Assembly (NCBI GenBank): GCA_016648135.1
Contig: JADDOH010002665.1
Span: 1 to 64,000 of the forward strand
Direction of reading: 5' to 3'
Length of the DNA stretch: 64,000 bases
From: Agrypnia vestita
Lineage: Eukaryota > Arthropoda > Insecta > Trichoptera > Phryganeidae
This document shows positions 1-10,569 of the stretch, in pieces. A program made the translations under genes and the position numbers. The notes beneath the pieces are model-generated. The model worked only from the letters and a program-made list of their open reading frames with translations, did not search any database and had not been told where the DNA came from. Positions within the stretch are counted from its first letter, which is position 1. The number at the start of each line of letters is the position of its first letter.

Positions 1-1846
1 GAGACAATAAAAAGTTTTATAAAAAAGATTAAAATTAAAGATTCTTATTTACATGAGATACAGACGGTCAAAAACATAAAACAAGTGCTAAATGATCAGA
101 ATCTAACATTCACTCGAGCTGATAAAGGAAACTCCATCGTGATCATACCAACAAAAGATTACAATGATAAAATTTGTGATTTTTTAAAATGTGATATATT
201 TGAGTGTATAAATAACGACTTAACTAATAAATTTCAAAAAATAGTAAAGGATACAGTGAACTCTTGTAATATCGTATTTAATAGTGACATTAAAAAGCAA
301 TTAATATTAATGAACCCATCTGTCCCAAAATTCCAAGGATTAATCAAACTTCACAAAAACCCATTAGTATTAGACCAGTTGTTAGAGCGCTTGTAATTCC
401 CCGTCATTTAAATTATGTAAAATGTTTGTTTCTATTGTCAAAAACCTTAAAATCTTTCAACCAAAATACACAGTGAAAAATTCCTTAGAGTTAGTTGAAA
501 AAATAAAATATACTGTCATTCCAAATAACGCTAAATTAATATCCTTTGATGTAAGCAATTTGTTTACCAATGTACCGATCGAAGATTGCAAAAACATATT
601 TAAAGAAATGACCAAAAATCTTGATTCAAAATTGGTAAACGAATTGTTAAAAATATTAAATATTTGTACAACCCAAAATTATTTCTGTTATTTAGATAAG
701 ATATATTGTCAAAAAGATGGACTAGCTATGGGTCAACCATCCAGTCCCCTATTAGCGGATATATTCATGAATTCTGTAGAAAATAATTTATTTAATTCTA
801 AAAATAGTTTAGTAAAAAATGTTCTTCTGTGGTATAGGTATGTCGACGACATATTTTGTGTATGGACAGGCACAGACAGACAACTACAACAATTTCTCAC
901 ATTTATCAATAAACTACACAAAAACATAAAATTCACAATGGAAACAGAATCAGACAGAACGCTCAATTTTCTTGACCTAAACATAAAAAGAACAAGCAAT
1001 AACACATTTTCATTCAATATATACAGAAAACCAACATTTACAGACAATATTATACACCAATCTTCACATCACCCAATATCTCATAAAATGGCAGCATTTC
1101 ATTCTATGATAACTAGATTAATATCGATACCATTAAGCAAAGAAAATTTCCAAGGAGAATTAAAAACAATACAAACAATAGCACTCAACAACGGCTACAA
1201 AATAGATACAATACAAAAAATTTTAAATAAAAAAATCCAAAGAAACATAATAAAAAAATATATATACAACTCTTTTACCAAAGACACACACAATAATTGG
1301 CGAAAAATACTTTATATAGATACAATATCATACGATATTACCAGAAAACTACCAAATAATATAAAACCAGCTTTTTACACGGACAATACAATCGAAAAAC
1401 AATTGAAAAATAGTAAATCTAAAAATCCTAACAAATTACATTGTAGTGGTATTTATAAACTAGAATGTGGAGATTGTGAGATGTCATATATAGGAAGGAC
1501 AGGCAGATCAATTGAAAAAAGATTCAATGAACATAAAAGGTGCCTCACAAATCACAATTTTTCAGAATACGCCAATCACATTATAGAAAATAACCACACT
1601 TTCAGCAATACAAAAATACACATCCTACATAAACAGACATACGGCCTTAAACAAAATAATTTAGAAACACTTGAAATTCATAAAAACATAAACACAACAA
1701 ATAACATAATCAATAATCAAATACAACCCTTCACATCACCCCTTCTTACAATGTTCCCGATCTCCCACCACTTAGATACCCCCTCCACTTCTACCGAATC
1801 CACAACACACACACCAGACAACCATTCCTACATACCTCAGTCTTAA
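1..1846 (+). pseudogene. Penelope-like element ORF (reverse transcriptase + GIY-YIG endonuclease), frameshifted, 5' end outside window
   Basis: The reading frame is open from base 1, so the element continues past the left edge. Frame 1 runs to 396 and carries ADKGNSIVII, typical of the PLE reverse transcriptase N-terminal part. Two frame changes follow, near 361 and between about 420 and 480, and the main frame then runs from 422 to the stop at 1844-1846. In that 474-residue frame I see RT motif A (SFDVSNLF, Asp about 43), motif B (GLAMGQPSSPLLAD), the catalytic YVDD (about 140-143) and LNFLDLNI. Near the C terminus are GIY (about 343-345) and YIG (about 356-358) with a conserved RTGRSIEKRFNEHK stretch and a CGDC pair. 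RT plus C-terminal GIY-YIG defines endonuclease-containing Penelope-like retroelements, which reverse-transcribe at a nicked chromosomal target. The two frame changes mean this copy is dead or contains sequence errors. A hammerhead-like motif follows immediately. Confidence 0.93.
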
Positions 1847-1851
1847 TTCAC

Positions 1852-1950
1852 CTGATGAAGGAAACGGACGTTTCCGAAACATGTAGTGAAACAAGTGGCT
1901 TAAATATAAGTGGAAAAAAACAAAGTTGATTGTTTTATTTCATTATTTAT
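1852..1950 (+). ncRNA. Hammerhead-ribozyme-like motif and 3' tail of the Penelope-like element
   Basis: Five bases after the PLE stop codon comes CTGATGA (1852-1858), then a perfect 6-bp stem II (GGAAAC/GTTTCC, loop GGAC), then GAAAC (1876-1880). These are the two invariant cores of a hammerhead ribozyme; one unpaired A precedes stem II. The bases after GAA read ACATGT then A, so stem III could be the self-complementary ACATGT with a GTA cleavage triplet, as in dimeric hammerheads. Hammerhead motifs are known in Penelope-like elements of other animals. A tail resembling ATATAAGTGG followed by an A-rich stretch, CAAAGT and TTTTATTTCATT is shared with the 61-kb copies. Catalytic activity is not shown. 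Confidence 0.75.
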
Positions 1951-2779
1951 TTATTTCAACTCAGTTTACATCACCGGAGAGGAAATGTTAAAATGTGCTT
2001 TTGTTCATGTATATAATTATTTACGAATATGTTATTGCTAGAGCAAGCAAACCAGTTTACTGTATTGTTGTTAATATATATGAGAATAAAGTGTAAGAAC
2101 GAAAATATGCTGGAAATTATATCCTGGGTCTTCGCATCGAATAAGCAAATATTGAAAATAAGTCGAGGAACATTTCGTATTGATTTTCAACCAGCGGGAT
2201 GCAGATATCCCTCCCACTGTTAATTGGTGTATGAGCGGTCTATCGAGCTCCACATCAGTGTACATAGTTCAACGATGTCAAATACCATCTACGCCCGACG
2301 AAGCTTAGTTTACATTTTATTTACATAGGGCGCGCAACCATGGCTCATATTCACTGTCAGGCGACACCCCTATTAACTTCCCTTATGGCCTTGCCCGGAC
2401 CGCGCTGATACTAATCCCAACTGTGCTATCAAGCTGCGTACAAAAAAGAACGTCCGGTTTTTTTAGCAATTTGTCAACGCCCTGGTTTAACAAAAGGCAA
2501 ATATTAAAATCTACCGCTTTTATTTATTTGTCTGTCACGCGTGAAGTTAGGTCAACAAAACAATTTATTGGGGTTTTTTCAAAATATTTTTAGTGCCCTG
2601 AAAATAAACATGTAATTTGTTAAGTTATATTATTAACGAATTTAATATTTTATATCAATATTAAACATATATTTTAATACTTAAACATAACTTTAGCCCA
2701 TGTACTAGGCTTGACAATAAAGTTGGTAAAAAAAATTATAACAATAACACAGCATACTGATTCGGTATCTGGTGTACCG
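1951..2779. other. Unassigned intergenic sequence
   Basis: No coding segment or recognised repeat. 2320-2500 is clearly richer in G+C than its surroundings (for example GGGCGCGCAACC, GCCCGGACCGCGC) and may be single-copy DNA or the flank of the decayed transposon to its right. The rest is AT-rich. Confidence 0.4.
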
Positions 2780-3125
2780 TCCTAGTCAAAAAAGTCCCAC
2801 ACTAAAGCAATTCATCTGATCCAACGTTCTTTCCAATCTAATTTCCAAAATGATTTTTGGTGGGGCTGTTTAGAGCCTGCATAGTAGTCCGTATCACCAA
2901 CTCTCGGGACCCCCAATGAAGAACCTTTTTCTTGTTTTGGGGAATATTAATAAGGAGATCAGATAAGTTGTAAAGAGTCGGAGTTGCAACAACGATTGCA
3001 TTTTTCTCGATAAAGTCCTTCGAAACAATATCTGTGTGTGGTGATGCATTATCCTGCAACATCCAGTTTTTGTTCACAACAATTCAGGACGAATAAGCCT
3101 CGTTTGTATTTGTAGCCATTTCACC
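2780..3125 (-). pseudogene. Decayed mariner/Tc1-type transposase fragment
   Basis: The minus-strand frame at 3077-2838 begins with NWMLQDNASPHTD, a good match to the mariner-family signature W-x-x-DNARPH, which contains the second catalytic Asp of the DDE/D domain. The expected PPYSPDL segment is garbled. A later stretch (TTMQALNSPTKNHFG, then bases reading as WIGKNVG) fits the C-terminal 'LNSLPKNHF..WI.RW' part of mariner transposases, so at least one small frame change lies between. Only about the last third of a 340-350 residue transposase is visible and no terminal inverted repeats were located. This is a non-functional remnant. Confidence 0.7.
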
Positions 3126-3212
3126 ATCTTATGATATAAATAAAATTAATAATTAAATAATTAATAAAAATATTTAAACCTATTCAAAAAATGTGGGTCT
3201 TACCTGGAATTT

Positions 3213-3273
3213 CGTTCGAGAATTATGTGAGTTAATCACATGTAACGTGATCAACTCACATAATTCTTGAACG
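3213..3273. repeat. Imperfect inverted repeat, 27-bp arms
   Basis: CGTTCGAGAATTATGTGAGT... on the left is mirrored by ...ACTCACATAATTCTTGAACG on the right, with two or three mismatches and a 7-base spacer. It lies about 90 bases from the mariner remnant, but the orientation does not obviously match a mariner end. It may be the relic of a fold-back element. Confidence 0.6.
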
Positions 3274-3529
3274 TATTTTCGTTACAAGCAACGTATGGAT
3301 TACACAATTGCATACAATGCATTCAATATAATTATAATCACATCGAATGATTGTTATTAAATTATTTATAGTATGACAAAAAAACAATGTTACATTTAAA
3401 AAAAAACATTTAAATAATAATAAAACGATCGAAACATTAAATATTTGCCGTATAACTAACAATCGATATTCTTTGTATTTTGTAACCGAGCGTGTAAAGT
3501 AACTGAAATGATTAATTAATCAAGATATA

Positions 3530-3690
3530 TTATAGATGTCTCATGGAGACGAAGCTGTATGGAAAAGTAGATATGTACGTCTTTTTTGCGTGTTCATAGG
3601 GTTTACAACCTATCGTATGGCTGGCTTAAGTGACCACTTTACACAATATATGATTCACGAGTTCCACCCTTGATATACTGCAATATTGTT
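3530..3690 (+). repeat. Dispersed repeat R1 (LINE 3'-tail-like), copy 1
   Basis: Contains GTCTCATGGAGACGAAGCT, GTTCATAGGG, CCTATCGTA and GGCTTAAGTGA in the same order as copies at 9570-9725, 10570-10735, 10866-10985 (reverse) and 57965-58370. Copy 9570 directly follows a LINE coding fragment, so this is probably the 3' untranslated part of that LINE family. It ends near CACCCTTGATA, also seen reversed at 10880. Confidence 0.65.
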
Positions 3691-3944
3691 TCGTCTCTAT
3701 CAGACGTCTATAATAAAACTTGATTCATAGTGTCCCCCTGGGAATAAAAATCAGTTTTGTATTCTTGAAAAATTTGGAAATAAAGAAAAGAGAAAGATAT
3801 TGAGGAAAACTTAAAATATTCTGAAGTGATTAATCACCATTTATTTTTTAAACGATTGATTACGAATACAAGTGGTCAGATGTTACATGTTTTCAATGTT
3901 ATTTTATGAAATGGAAGCATGAATGCTTACCAAAGAATTGCTAA

Positions 3945-4215
3945 GATGACCTAAAGCTTACGAGATGTGGATCTATAGAAAAATAGTCAAAATACGCTGG
4001 ATTAAAAGAATTACGAATGAAGATTTTTTGGTTAAAAATTAAGAAAATAAAAATACAGAGATAGATAGCCGGAAGTCGAGACCTCGGAAGAAGGATAACA
4101 TGATGACCGAAAGACAGTGATTTGGCCAGTCTATTATAGAGCTATTTCGGGCCGCAGTAAATAAAGTAATGATAACTAACGGATAAGCAGCAATAAGAAG
4201 ATGAAGACTATTTAA
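3945..4215 (+). pseudogene. Decayed LINE ORF2 C-terminal fragment
   Basis: Conceptual translation gives KAYEMWIYRKIVKIRW followed by RITNED, matching the 'AFEMW.YRR.L.I.W...TNEE' block found just after the reverse transcriptase of many insect non-LTR retrotransposons. Further on, with frame changes, come RPRKKD and FGQSIIELFRAAVNKVMI, which correspond to the GRPRR and '.Q.S..ELFRAA..K..IA' tail. Stops and frame changes interrupt it. The same two blocks recur at 9.2 kb and 13.1-13.4 kb. Confidence 0.7.
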
Positions 4216-4699
4216 CAATGCATAATTTATTATCATAATTCAAACCCATATACTTAAAACATGATTACTTTATAGAATTAAAATTAGTTTCTCAACATTT
4301 TTCTGGTAATATACCAAATTTAGTGGAATTATTAATTTTGTAACATAATGAGACCAAATTCTTCAGAATTTTATTTCTAAAATGGATTTTATTTATTTCT
4401 TATAATTAAGCCTTTAAACACTAAGAGGTTTTTGACCCTTTCGTTGGTAAAAAAATACCAGACCCAGCCCTGTACCAACACTTTCTTGCTACAAGAGTGT
4501 AAATTTGGTAAAGAGCTTATACCAATTATTTCATAACAATTCATTATGATTTTTTCCTTAAAATTAAAACAATATGTATTGTAAAAAAAAAAGATTTTAC
4601 AGGGTATTTTAATTAATATTCTAGGTAATTTTTATTGAGTTATTTCTTATTGGGGATATGGTATATAAACAAATATGTTCTTGGTTATTTTATCATTTT
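4216..4699. other. AT-rich intergenic sequence, nothing recognised
   Basis: Long A and T runs, no coding-like frame and no repeat match to other parts of the window that I could see. Confidence 0.4.
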
Positions 4700-5430
4700 T
4701 ATAATTTTAGATTTTTACAGTAGACAAAATATTTATTCTTAAACATACTAGATCTTCCTTCTTTTTTTTCCCATCCCATCCTACATTTTCCTACCCCAGG
4801 CATCCCATCATACATTTTCATTGCCCTCTTTACTAAACAACTCTTATAATTCTATTTTTTCTTGTAATTCTATTTTTTCTTGTGTGGTTATCTTATTTTA
4901 TTTACTTATATTCCTTGTCTCAAATTTTCTTTTATTCTAATTGTAATATTATTTTTAAAGACAATCTCATCTATCAAATATTTTGGCATTCGGTCATTGA
5001 AATTTTTAAGTATAATAATGAACACATCGTGCAGCACTCTTCTTTTGATTAAAATCCAATTTATCTATTCATTCATTTGATTTAATTTTGTATCTTTGCC
5101 TTTTCTTAGAAAGCATCTCATTACTTTGTTTGGAATTATTTCTAGCTTGTTCAAGTTATCTTCATTAGCCAAATTTAAGATGGTAAGGCAGCAGTCTAAA
5201 TTTGGACAATAATAGTTTTGTAAGTGAGCCTACAGTATTTTTATTTTGTTTCTGAGTGTTCCAAGAAAAGTATTTTGATACATTTTATAACACTAATTAA
5301 AAATTTACCAAGAAAGCTAGTTTTGCGTTCAATATAATACCTAAATATTTGATTTAATTAACTTTTTCAATATTTTCACCAACAATTGTCAAATGTAACT
5401 CTATGTTAGGTATATTATTGACTGTTTCGG
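4700..5430 (-). pseudogene. Decayed LINE (jockey/CR1-like) ORF2 C-terminal half
   Basis: Read on the minus strand from about 5420 downward, one frame gives NIEKVN-stop-IKYLGIIL followed by NAKLAF, the '.KYLG.ILD.KL.F' landmark that follows the RT palm domain in jockey/CR1-type LINEs. After a frame change come CPNLDCCLTILNLANEDNL, NKVMRCFLRK and IKRRVLHDVF, then MPKYLIDEIVF, matching the distal 'Y.ILN..N...L..QNKA.R...' region. A weaker KRAMKMYDGMP-like stretch extends it to about 4700. Several stops and frame changes are present. Short spurious frames on the opposite strand (for example 4880-5080) are shadows of it. Confidence 0.72.
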
Positions 5431-6080
5431 GATATATTTTTTTATCCCGTTAAGATAAAATTTTAATTTTTTATCCCTATTTATTCAACTTAAATTTCAA
5501 ATAATACCAGTGTTATTAAATTAATACATAAGGTCTCACAAAGTTGTAAAATATTAATATATGGTTTTTCTCTTCCCTGCCAAGAAATATAAATAACTGC
5601 AATAAAATCTCATTTAGATGTAATCTTTATTGTTTTTTCATGTTCATTATTCAAACGTGTAATACAGACGTATCATAAATGATTACTGAACATAAACCAA
5701 ATTCGCAATATTCCCTCACTCCGGGAGTTTTTGCGTGTCCCGCGATAGTCTTCGTTGACTTTGGAACCCTATACTACGGATACGGTGATTTATATATTGT
5801 TTGATTTGTTGCCTAAAAAAACAATTTCTCCGAATTCCCCAATCGTATAATTATTACTAATCATTCATTCGATAGTCACAAATTTGAATTACTCCACTCG
5901 GTTCCTCATAAAGGATGAATAATGAATAGTTTGGAAACCTTTGAATTCTTTTAGCACACTTATTAATAAAATTACATTTTAGTCCACTTCACCAATCCTA
6001 GAGCTTTTTGCCTTAAAAAAATACCCATCCCTACCGCGCGCCTTGATACATTGATAAATTTTGTATTTAAGTTAGTTATT
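5431..6080. other. Intergenic sequence, nothing recognised
   Basis: AT-rich, with a slightly GC-richer patch at 5700-5790 (CTCCGGGAGTTTTTGCG, CCCGCGATAGTC). No reading frame or repeat match found. Confidence 0.35.
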
Positions 6081-6088
6081 ATCTATAT

Positions 6089-6118
6089 CTGATGATGAGG
6101 GTGTCCTCCTGTCGAAAC
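6089..6118 (+). ncRNA. Possible degenerate hammerhead-like motif
   Basis: CTGATGA (6089-6095) and GAAAC (6114-6118) are separated by 18 bases containing GAGG-GTGT-CCTC, a 4-bp hairpin. Unlike the other copies, the hairpin is not next to GAAAC (CTGTC intervenes), so stem II is poorly placed. It may be a decayed PLE 3' end abutting the SINE at 6145, or chance. Confidence 0.3.
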
Positions 6119-6144
6119 TATAGCAGTAATTGATTAGTAATCAA

Positions 6145-6335
6145 TGAGTAGCTTGTTGGTCTTGTGGTTAGGCCTCTCGCCTCGTGATCCAAAGGTCGTG
6201 GGTTCGAATCTCACTCCAGACCAGCAAGTTAGTCCTATTTTCAAAGCACAAGCGTTTAGCTTAGTTTGAAAATAGTAAGAATATTGATATGACGCGTATT
6301 CCGTGTTCGCATCTCTATTTTTTAATTTTAAATTA
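6145..6335 (+). repeat. tRNA-derived SINE, family A, copy 1
   Basis: Starts around AGTAGCTTGTTGGTC. TGTGGTTAGGCCTCTCGCC resembles a tRNA-like A-box region, and GTGGGTTCGAATCTCAC contains a good RNA polymerase III B box (GGTTCGAATC). A non-tRNA body (CAAAGCACAAGCGTTTAGC, AATATTGATATGACGCG) follows. The order recurs reversed at 29545-29745 and, damaged, at 24735-24925. It cannot be a tRNA gene: there is no closed cloverleaf with a CCA-side acceptor arm, and the tRNA-like part runs into a conserved body. Confidence 0.8.
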
Positions 6336-8034
6336 AAAAAATAATTTATTAATAACACATGTTTAATATTACAAAGTTAAAATAAAACATTTTTGAATTT
6401 ATCATAAATTATTTTTAAATTGCCGTTTATTTTTACAAGAACAATTAAAGTCCTGTTGATTTTTGTTTGTTAAATAAGAAAATAAAAATAATTATAATTT
6501 TTTGCATCATGCTGAGATAATTGGATTCAAAGTTCCAATTCTCAGAAATGAATGTGTGTAGGTAGTACCTACATCATTATATATTTCTTATTGTGCACCA
6601 GATTTTTCTATTTTTAAGATTTCGTTTTACTAAGTAAAATATAAGAAGGATTTTGTACTTTTTATAGTTTTCTCGAGATATCATACTCTAATGCGAGGAA
6701 AACAAATATTTTTATAAAGCAATTTAGAGGTAAACTCATCATGTACATAATTATTTTACTTACTTTAATTTATAACGAGATGAAAATAATTTAAGAGAGC
6801 ATTGAAAATAATAAATAAAACATTATTTTTGTAAATATTTTTTTCAAAATACAAAAGGATTTTCTCTTCGAAGCGGGTTAATTAATGACTTTAAATCATT
6901 TTGGATGTGAACTGTAATAAAATATTTTTGCCTGGTAGTCTTTGTCTTCTGTTGCTAATATATACGAATATGAATACATTGCAACAAAATATTTACTAAG
7001 ACTGGAGACCATATTGAGAATATCACGTATTATGAATTATGAAAAATCAAGACTATTTATTTTATGTCTTCAAATTTAATACAGTTAGTTTACAGTTATC
7101 AATTTTTTTGACCAGCTTTTAATATTTCTACATTGTTAACTAAAAAATGAAAAATGCGATTTATTTCGCGGGTGGGTACATAGTCATGCATAGCGTATTT
7201 TAATATTGTGGACCCGTAATCATCTGCGTAATGGTGCCTTTTATATTCCTATTTACGTGAGGTAAATATGTCGACATTCAACAAGATGCAACGAAATACG
7301 TTCTCAGTTGACTTAAAATAAATAATTGACTTCAAATGCATGAGAAGAGCACGTATTCTAAAAATTTATATTTGGCGTCAGAAGAATGTTCCGACTTTTA
7401 ACAATCCAGCCAATCACTCTTATAAATTTTCAAAGGAAGCAAACACCTGGTGTTGGGACATTATAATTAAATAAATAAAAATAACTTAGGTAGTTAATCA
7501 CCACTACATATAAGTGGTGTTTAATTAAGTTATTTTTATTTATATACCCTTATAAATATTGATTGTATTATTTTTACCTATGTATCTACTTATATTTTAT
7601 TAGTTACACCTACATGTTTCGGAAAAAAATTTCATCGTTAGAGTGTAAATAAAATAATCACCTTTATCTTTGAAAGGTTGGATTAACCATTGCCTCCCCA
7701 TAGTTTCGCTGCGCACTCTCGTGGATGAAATGGATACCAACTCAATTATTCTTTAGCAAATGGTAAATTTACTAAAGAATAATTGAGTAAATTTGTAAAT
7801 TTAATAAAATCGAGTAAATTTGAGTAAACGTAAATTTTGAAATAATTAAAATCACTTTTATATATAACGCAGTTTTAATTTGTACTGATATGGAGTTCGG
7901 TGATGAACTATATGTACGAGTAGGTATGTGTATACGTAGCTGCCGCCCCACATAAATTTTAAACCACTCACATTTCTGGATTTTTCGTAAATTTATTATA
8001 TTTTCTTTATGATAATAATTCAAACATAATAATT
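6336..8034. other. AT-rich intergenic sequence with two hairpins
   Basis: No coding frame. It holds an imperfect palindrome at 7473-7543 (AAATAAAAATAACTTAGG mirrored with ATTAAGTTATTTTTATTT, and CACCAC/GTGGTG at the loop) and a perfect 17-bp hairpin at 7740-7756/7772-7788 (ACTCAATTATTCTTTAG). Both may be small fold-back elements. The 7772-8179 minus frame is not convincing protein: its upper part is the antisense of repeat C. Confidence 0.45.
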
Positions 8035-8215
8035 TCGTCGTTTGTCCAACCATCCGTCCGTCCGTTCGTCGTTCGTCGAAGGCGGCAACGATAATGATTT
8101 CACAACTGCTGCCTCCGCGGACCGACAAAAAGACATATATTATAAATATATAATAGGGCTTAGCAAAAACGCGAACCAATGTTCCGTCATTTGACGGGTA
8201 ACAGCTAGAATCATA
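8035..8215 (-). repeat. Dispersed repeat C (GACA/GACG-tailed), copy 1
   Basis: On the minus strand it begins near CTAGCTGTTACCCGTCAAAT, passes GGTTCGCGTTTTTGCTAAGCC and CGGAGGCAGCAG, and ends with GGACGGACGGATGG next to GACGAAATTATTATG. The same order is found at 9820, 18565, 27865, 56740 and 60150. The B-box-like GGTTCAAGCCCC seen in other copies is missing from this shorter one. Confidence 0.7.
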
Positions 8216-9104
8216 AATTTAATTTACATTGAAAGTAGCAAAATCATAATGCATGCGTTCTCTGGAATCTTAATTTTCTTATTTTTTCTTTTTCATAACA
8301 GTATCATAAATGCCATTAACATTAAACGTAGAAAAATTATAACGCATTATTACCAAACGTTTTTTAACCCGCGCTTGAGAACTTCATAAGTGTCCGCCAT
8401 ATTATTTCAGTCCACTGATATTTTCTATGCTACTTTCTTTCTGCAGAATATTCATCAACCCGCTGGATTTCACAATCTTTCCTACCCTCGACTCTTATTG
8501 AAAATCACCGGAGGACTGCGTTTTTCCAACTAAGTGGTGTACGCTCTCCGAGCGATGTGACCTACCCTTCACCATGTGCTACCTACCTGCCAACCTATGA
8601 CCTACCCAATACATGGAGTAAACAGATAAAATTAGTCAAAGTTTTATATATAAAATTATTTTGTTATTAAGGAATTCTAATAAAAGAAAGTTCTATCACT
8701 AGAACCTCCTTCTATTAAAAAAACTATTATCTGTATTTACGTCTACTTTTTAAATGTTCTACAAACAATTCTTCAACAAGTCAGATTCTTAAGTAATCGC
8801 AGATCGTAATCTACGGATTCCCCCACTTTTCCAGCAAAATTAATATTGTTTGTAAGATTTTCTTATAATATTACTTAATTTATAGGCAATTTTTAATGTT
8901 TTATTTAAGGAATATCCGTTTCAAATAATCTTCAACGAATTTCAAAAGAACAAATAATATTAAATTCAATATGCATATAATTTAGTAAGAACCATTTCTT
9001 CAGAATATTAAGAATAGTTGTGCTCAAATTTTTCAAGAACAAAATACTGGATTTAAAGATTTATGATTCTCATTAAAAAAAATCAAAGATTTTTTAATCC
9101 AATA
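8216..9104. other. Intergenic sequence, nothing recognised
   Basis: 8370-8620 is moderately GC-richer (TCGACTCTTATTG, CACCGGAGGACTGCG, CTACCTACCTGCC) but I recognise no coding or repeat identity. The rest is AT-rich. Confidence 0.35.
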
Positions 9105-9550
9105 ATATAAACCTAAAGCTCCGTAAGCAAATAATAAAAACTTATGTGTGGAGTATTTTGCTGTATGGATGTGAGACATGTTGCGTTGGCGACAGAGAAA
9201 AAAAACGTTTAGAAGCCTTCGAGATGTGGACCTACAGACATGCCCAAGGAATTTCCTGGAGAGACCACATTACGAATGAAGAGGTTATCAGCAGGATCGA
9301 TGAAACCAGGCACGTGATGAATACCATCTCGAAAAGGCGTGCAAAATGGATGGGGCATATTTTACGCCATGAAAATCTGCTCAAAACCATACTGGAGCGA
9401 AAGATTGCCAGAGGGCGCCCTCGCCGTGAATATCTTGAGCAAGTGTGGCAAGATATGAATTGTGCTTCCTACACAGAGCTGAAGAGGATCGCCGGAGACC
9501 GAGCAGAATGGAGAAGATGTGCTTTGCTGCAAACCAATCCCACGGATTGA
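9105..9550 (+). pseudogene. LINE ORF2 C-terminal part, 5'-truncated, frame intact to stop
   Basis: Frame 9146-9550 (134 codons; open upstream to about 9105 as LRKQIIKTYVWSILLYGCE). Landmarks in order: LYGCETCCVG, KKRLEAFEMWTYR, ISWRDHITNEEVISR, KRRAKWMGHILRHENLL, ARGRPRREYLEQVWQDM and DRAEWRRCALLQ. These form the standard region C-terminal to the RT domain in an insect non-LTR retrotransposon ORF2; all RT catalytic motifs are missing. The absence of stops suggests a relatively young 5'-truncated insertion. It is followed directly by repeat R1, probably its 3' untranslated tail. I do not assign the LINE clade. Confidence 0.88.
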
Positions 9551-9725
9551 AACCCAGGAAGGGAAGATTTTAGATATATTATAGAGGTCTCAGAGGTGAA
9601 GCTATTTTAATATGGGAAAGTGGGTATGGAAGAATGTTCATAGGGCTAACGGCCTATCGTACGACTGGCTTAAGTGATCACTTTACTCAATGTAACGTTT
9701 ACCGATTTTACCTATGATAGACTAC
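9551..9725 (+). repeat. Dispersed repeat R1, copy 2 (3' tail of the LINE at 9105-9550)
   Basis: AGAGGTCTCAGAGGTGAAGCT, GTTCATAGGGCTAACGGCCT, ATCGTACGACTGGCTTAAGT and CAATGTAACGTTTACCGATT follow the LINE stop codon without interruption. This copy links the R1 repeat to the LINE family. Confidence 0.75.
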
Positions 9726-9819
9726 TATGTGTATAAAAAGTTTTAAGTTATATATATATCATAAGTTTAACTTGCACACCTTGTATCGTATGTGAGTTGT
9801 ATTTTTTCTACTGCCACGA

Positions 9820-9962
9820 TGGGGCTTGAATCTGAACCGGCTGCTCAACGCATGCTGCTACCGCCGCCTCTCCGTGGACCGCCAAAAAGATACTATAAAT
9901 ATATAAACGAGGGCTTAGTAAAGACGCGAACCAATGTTCCGTCATTTTGACGGGTTGCTGTT
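9820..9962 (-). repeat. Dispersed repeat C, copy 2 (truncated)
   Basis: Matches copies at 8035 and 18565 from the CCCGTCAAAATGACGGAAC end through CCACGGAGAGGCGGCGGTAG. GGGGCTTGAATCTGAACCGG (plus strand) is the reverse of the B-box region. The GACA tail is missing. Confidence 0.7.
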
Positions 9963-10270
9963 TATTTCAAACATTTTCACGATGAATGCTCGCCTTTCAA
10001 ATTGAAAAATAACAAGCGGCGTTTGCACCGCGGCGGTCAGTTTGTTCACCTGGCGGCTCGCACGCGGATATTTGGTTAATTAATACAATCCGGCCGCCGA
10101 TGCCGGCCCGTAATTCAAGATTAACAATCCGCGGATCCGCACAAAGGAAAACAAGCCCGGCTGTATCGCCCATTAGCCGGGAGGCGAGCCGCGCGCGCCG
10201 CTATCCCGGCTCAAACTTTCGAGACTTCGTTTAATGAATCGTGCGCGATTCGCACAAGATCGTTAGCAAA
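9963..10270. other. GC-rich patch, possible conserved noncoding element
   Basis: CpG-rich against an AT-rich background: GCGGCGTTTGCACCGCGGCG, CCGGCCGCCGATGCCGGCCC, GAGCCGCGCGCGCCGC. It also contains TTAATTAATACAATC and GATTAACAATCC, homeodomain-type AT cores, beside the GC stretches. There is no open frame of useful length and no match elsewhere in the window, so it is not one of the interspersed repeats seen here. An enhancer or other conserved noncoding element is a guess from composition only. Confidence 0.4.
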
Positions 10271-10569
10271 CACTGCATGTAAAACATTTCACACGCGGAA
10301 TGAGTTTCGAGAAAAACATATAAGCTAGATAAATATGTTAGAATTGACTTCGCGTCGTGGCAATATTGTCTTATTATAACCCGTAAAAAATTACATGCTT
10401 TTTCACATGTTTAAATTGTTTTTAACATTTTACGTTAGTTATCAGTTTTAAAATTTTATAAAAATCAAAACACAAACCTTATTCTCCTCTTTATATAATT
10501 GTTTATGTATATATTATGCATATATTAAATTTCTATTCATTTTCAAAAATATTTTTAATCAAGATATAC

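Noticed and set aside
6145..6240. Possible tRNA gene (GGTTCGAATC with A-box-like upstream sequence)
   Set aside because: No acceptor stem can be formed, and the sequence continues into a body shared with two other copies in the window, so it is a SINE head.
7772..8179. 135-codon minus-strand frame as a gene
   Set aside because: Its N-terminal half is the antisense-independent translation of repeat C and the rest is low-complexity I/L/Y-rich translation of AT-rich DNA.
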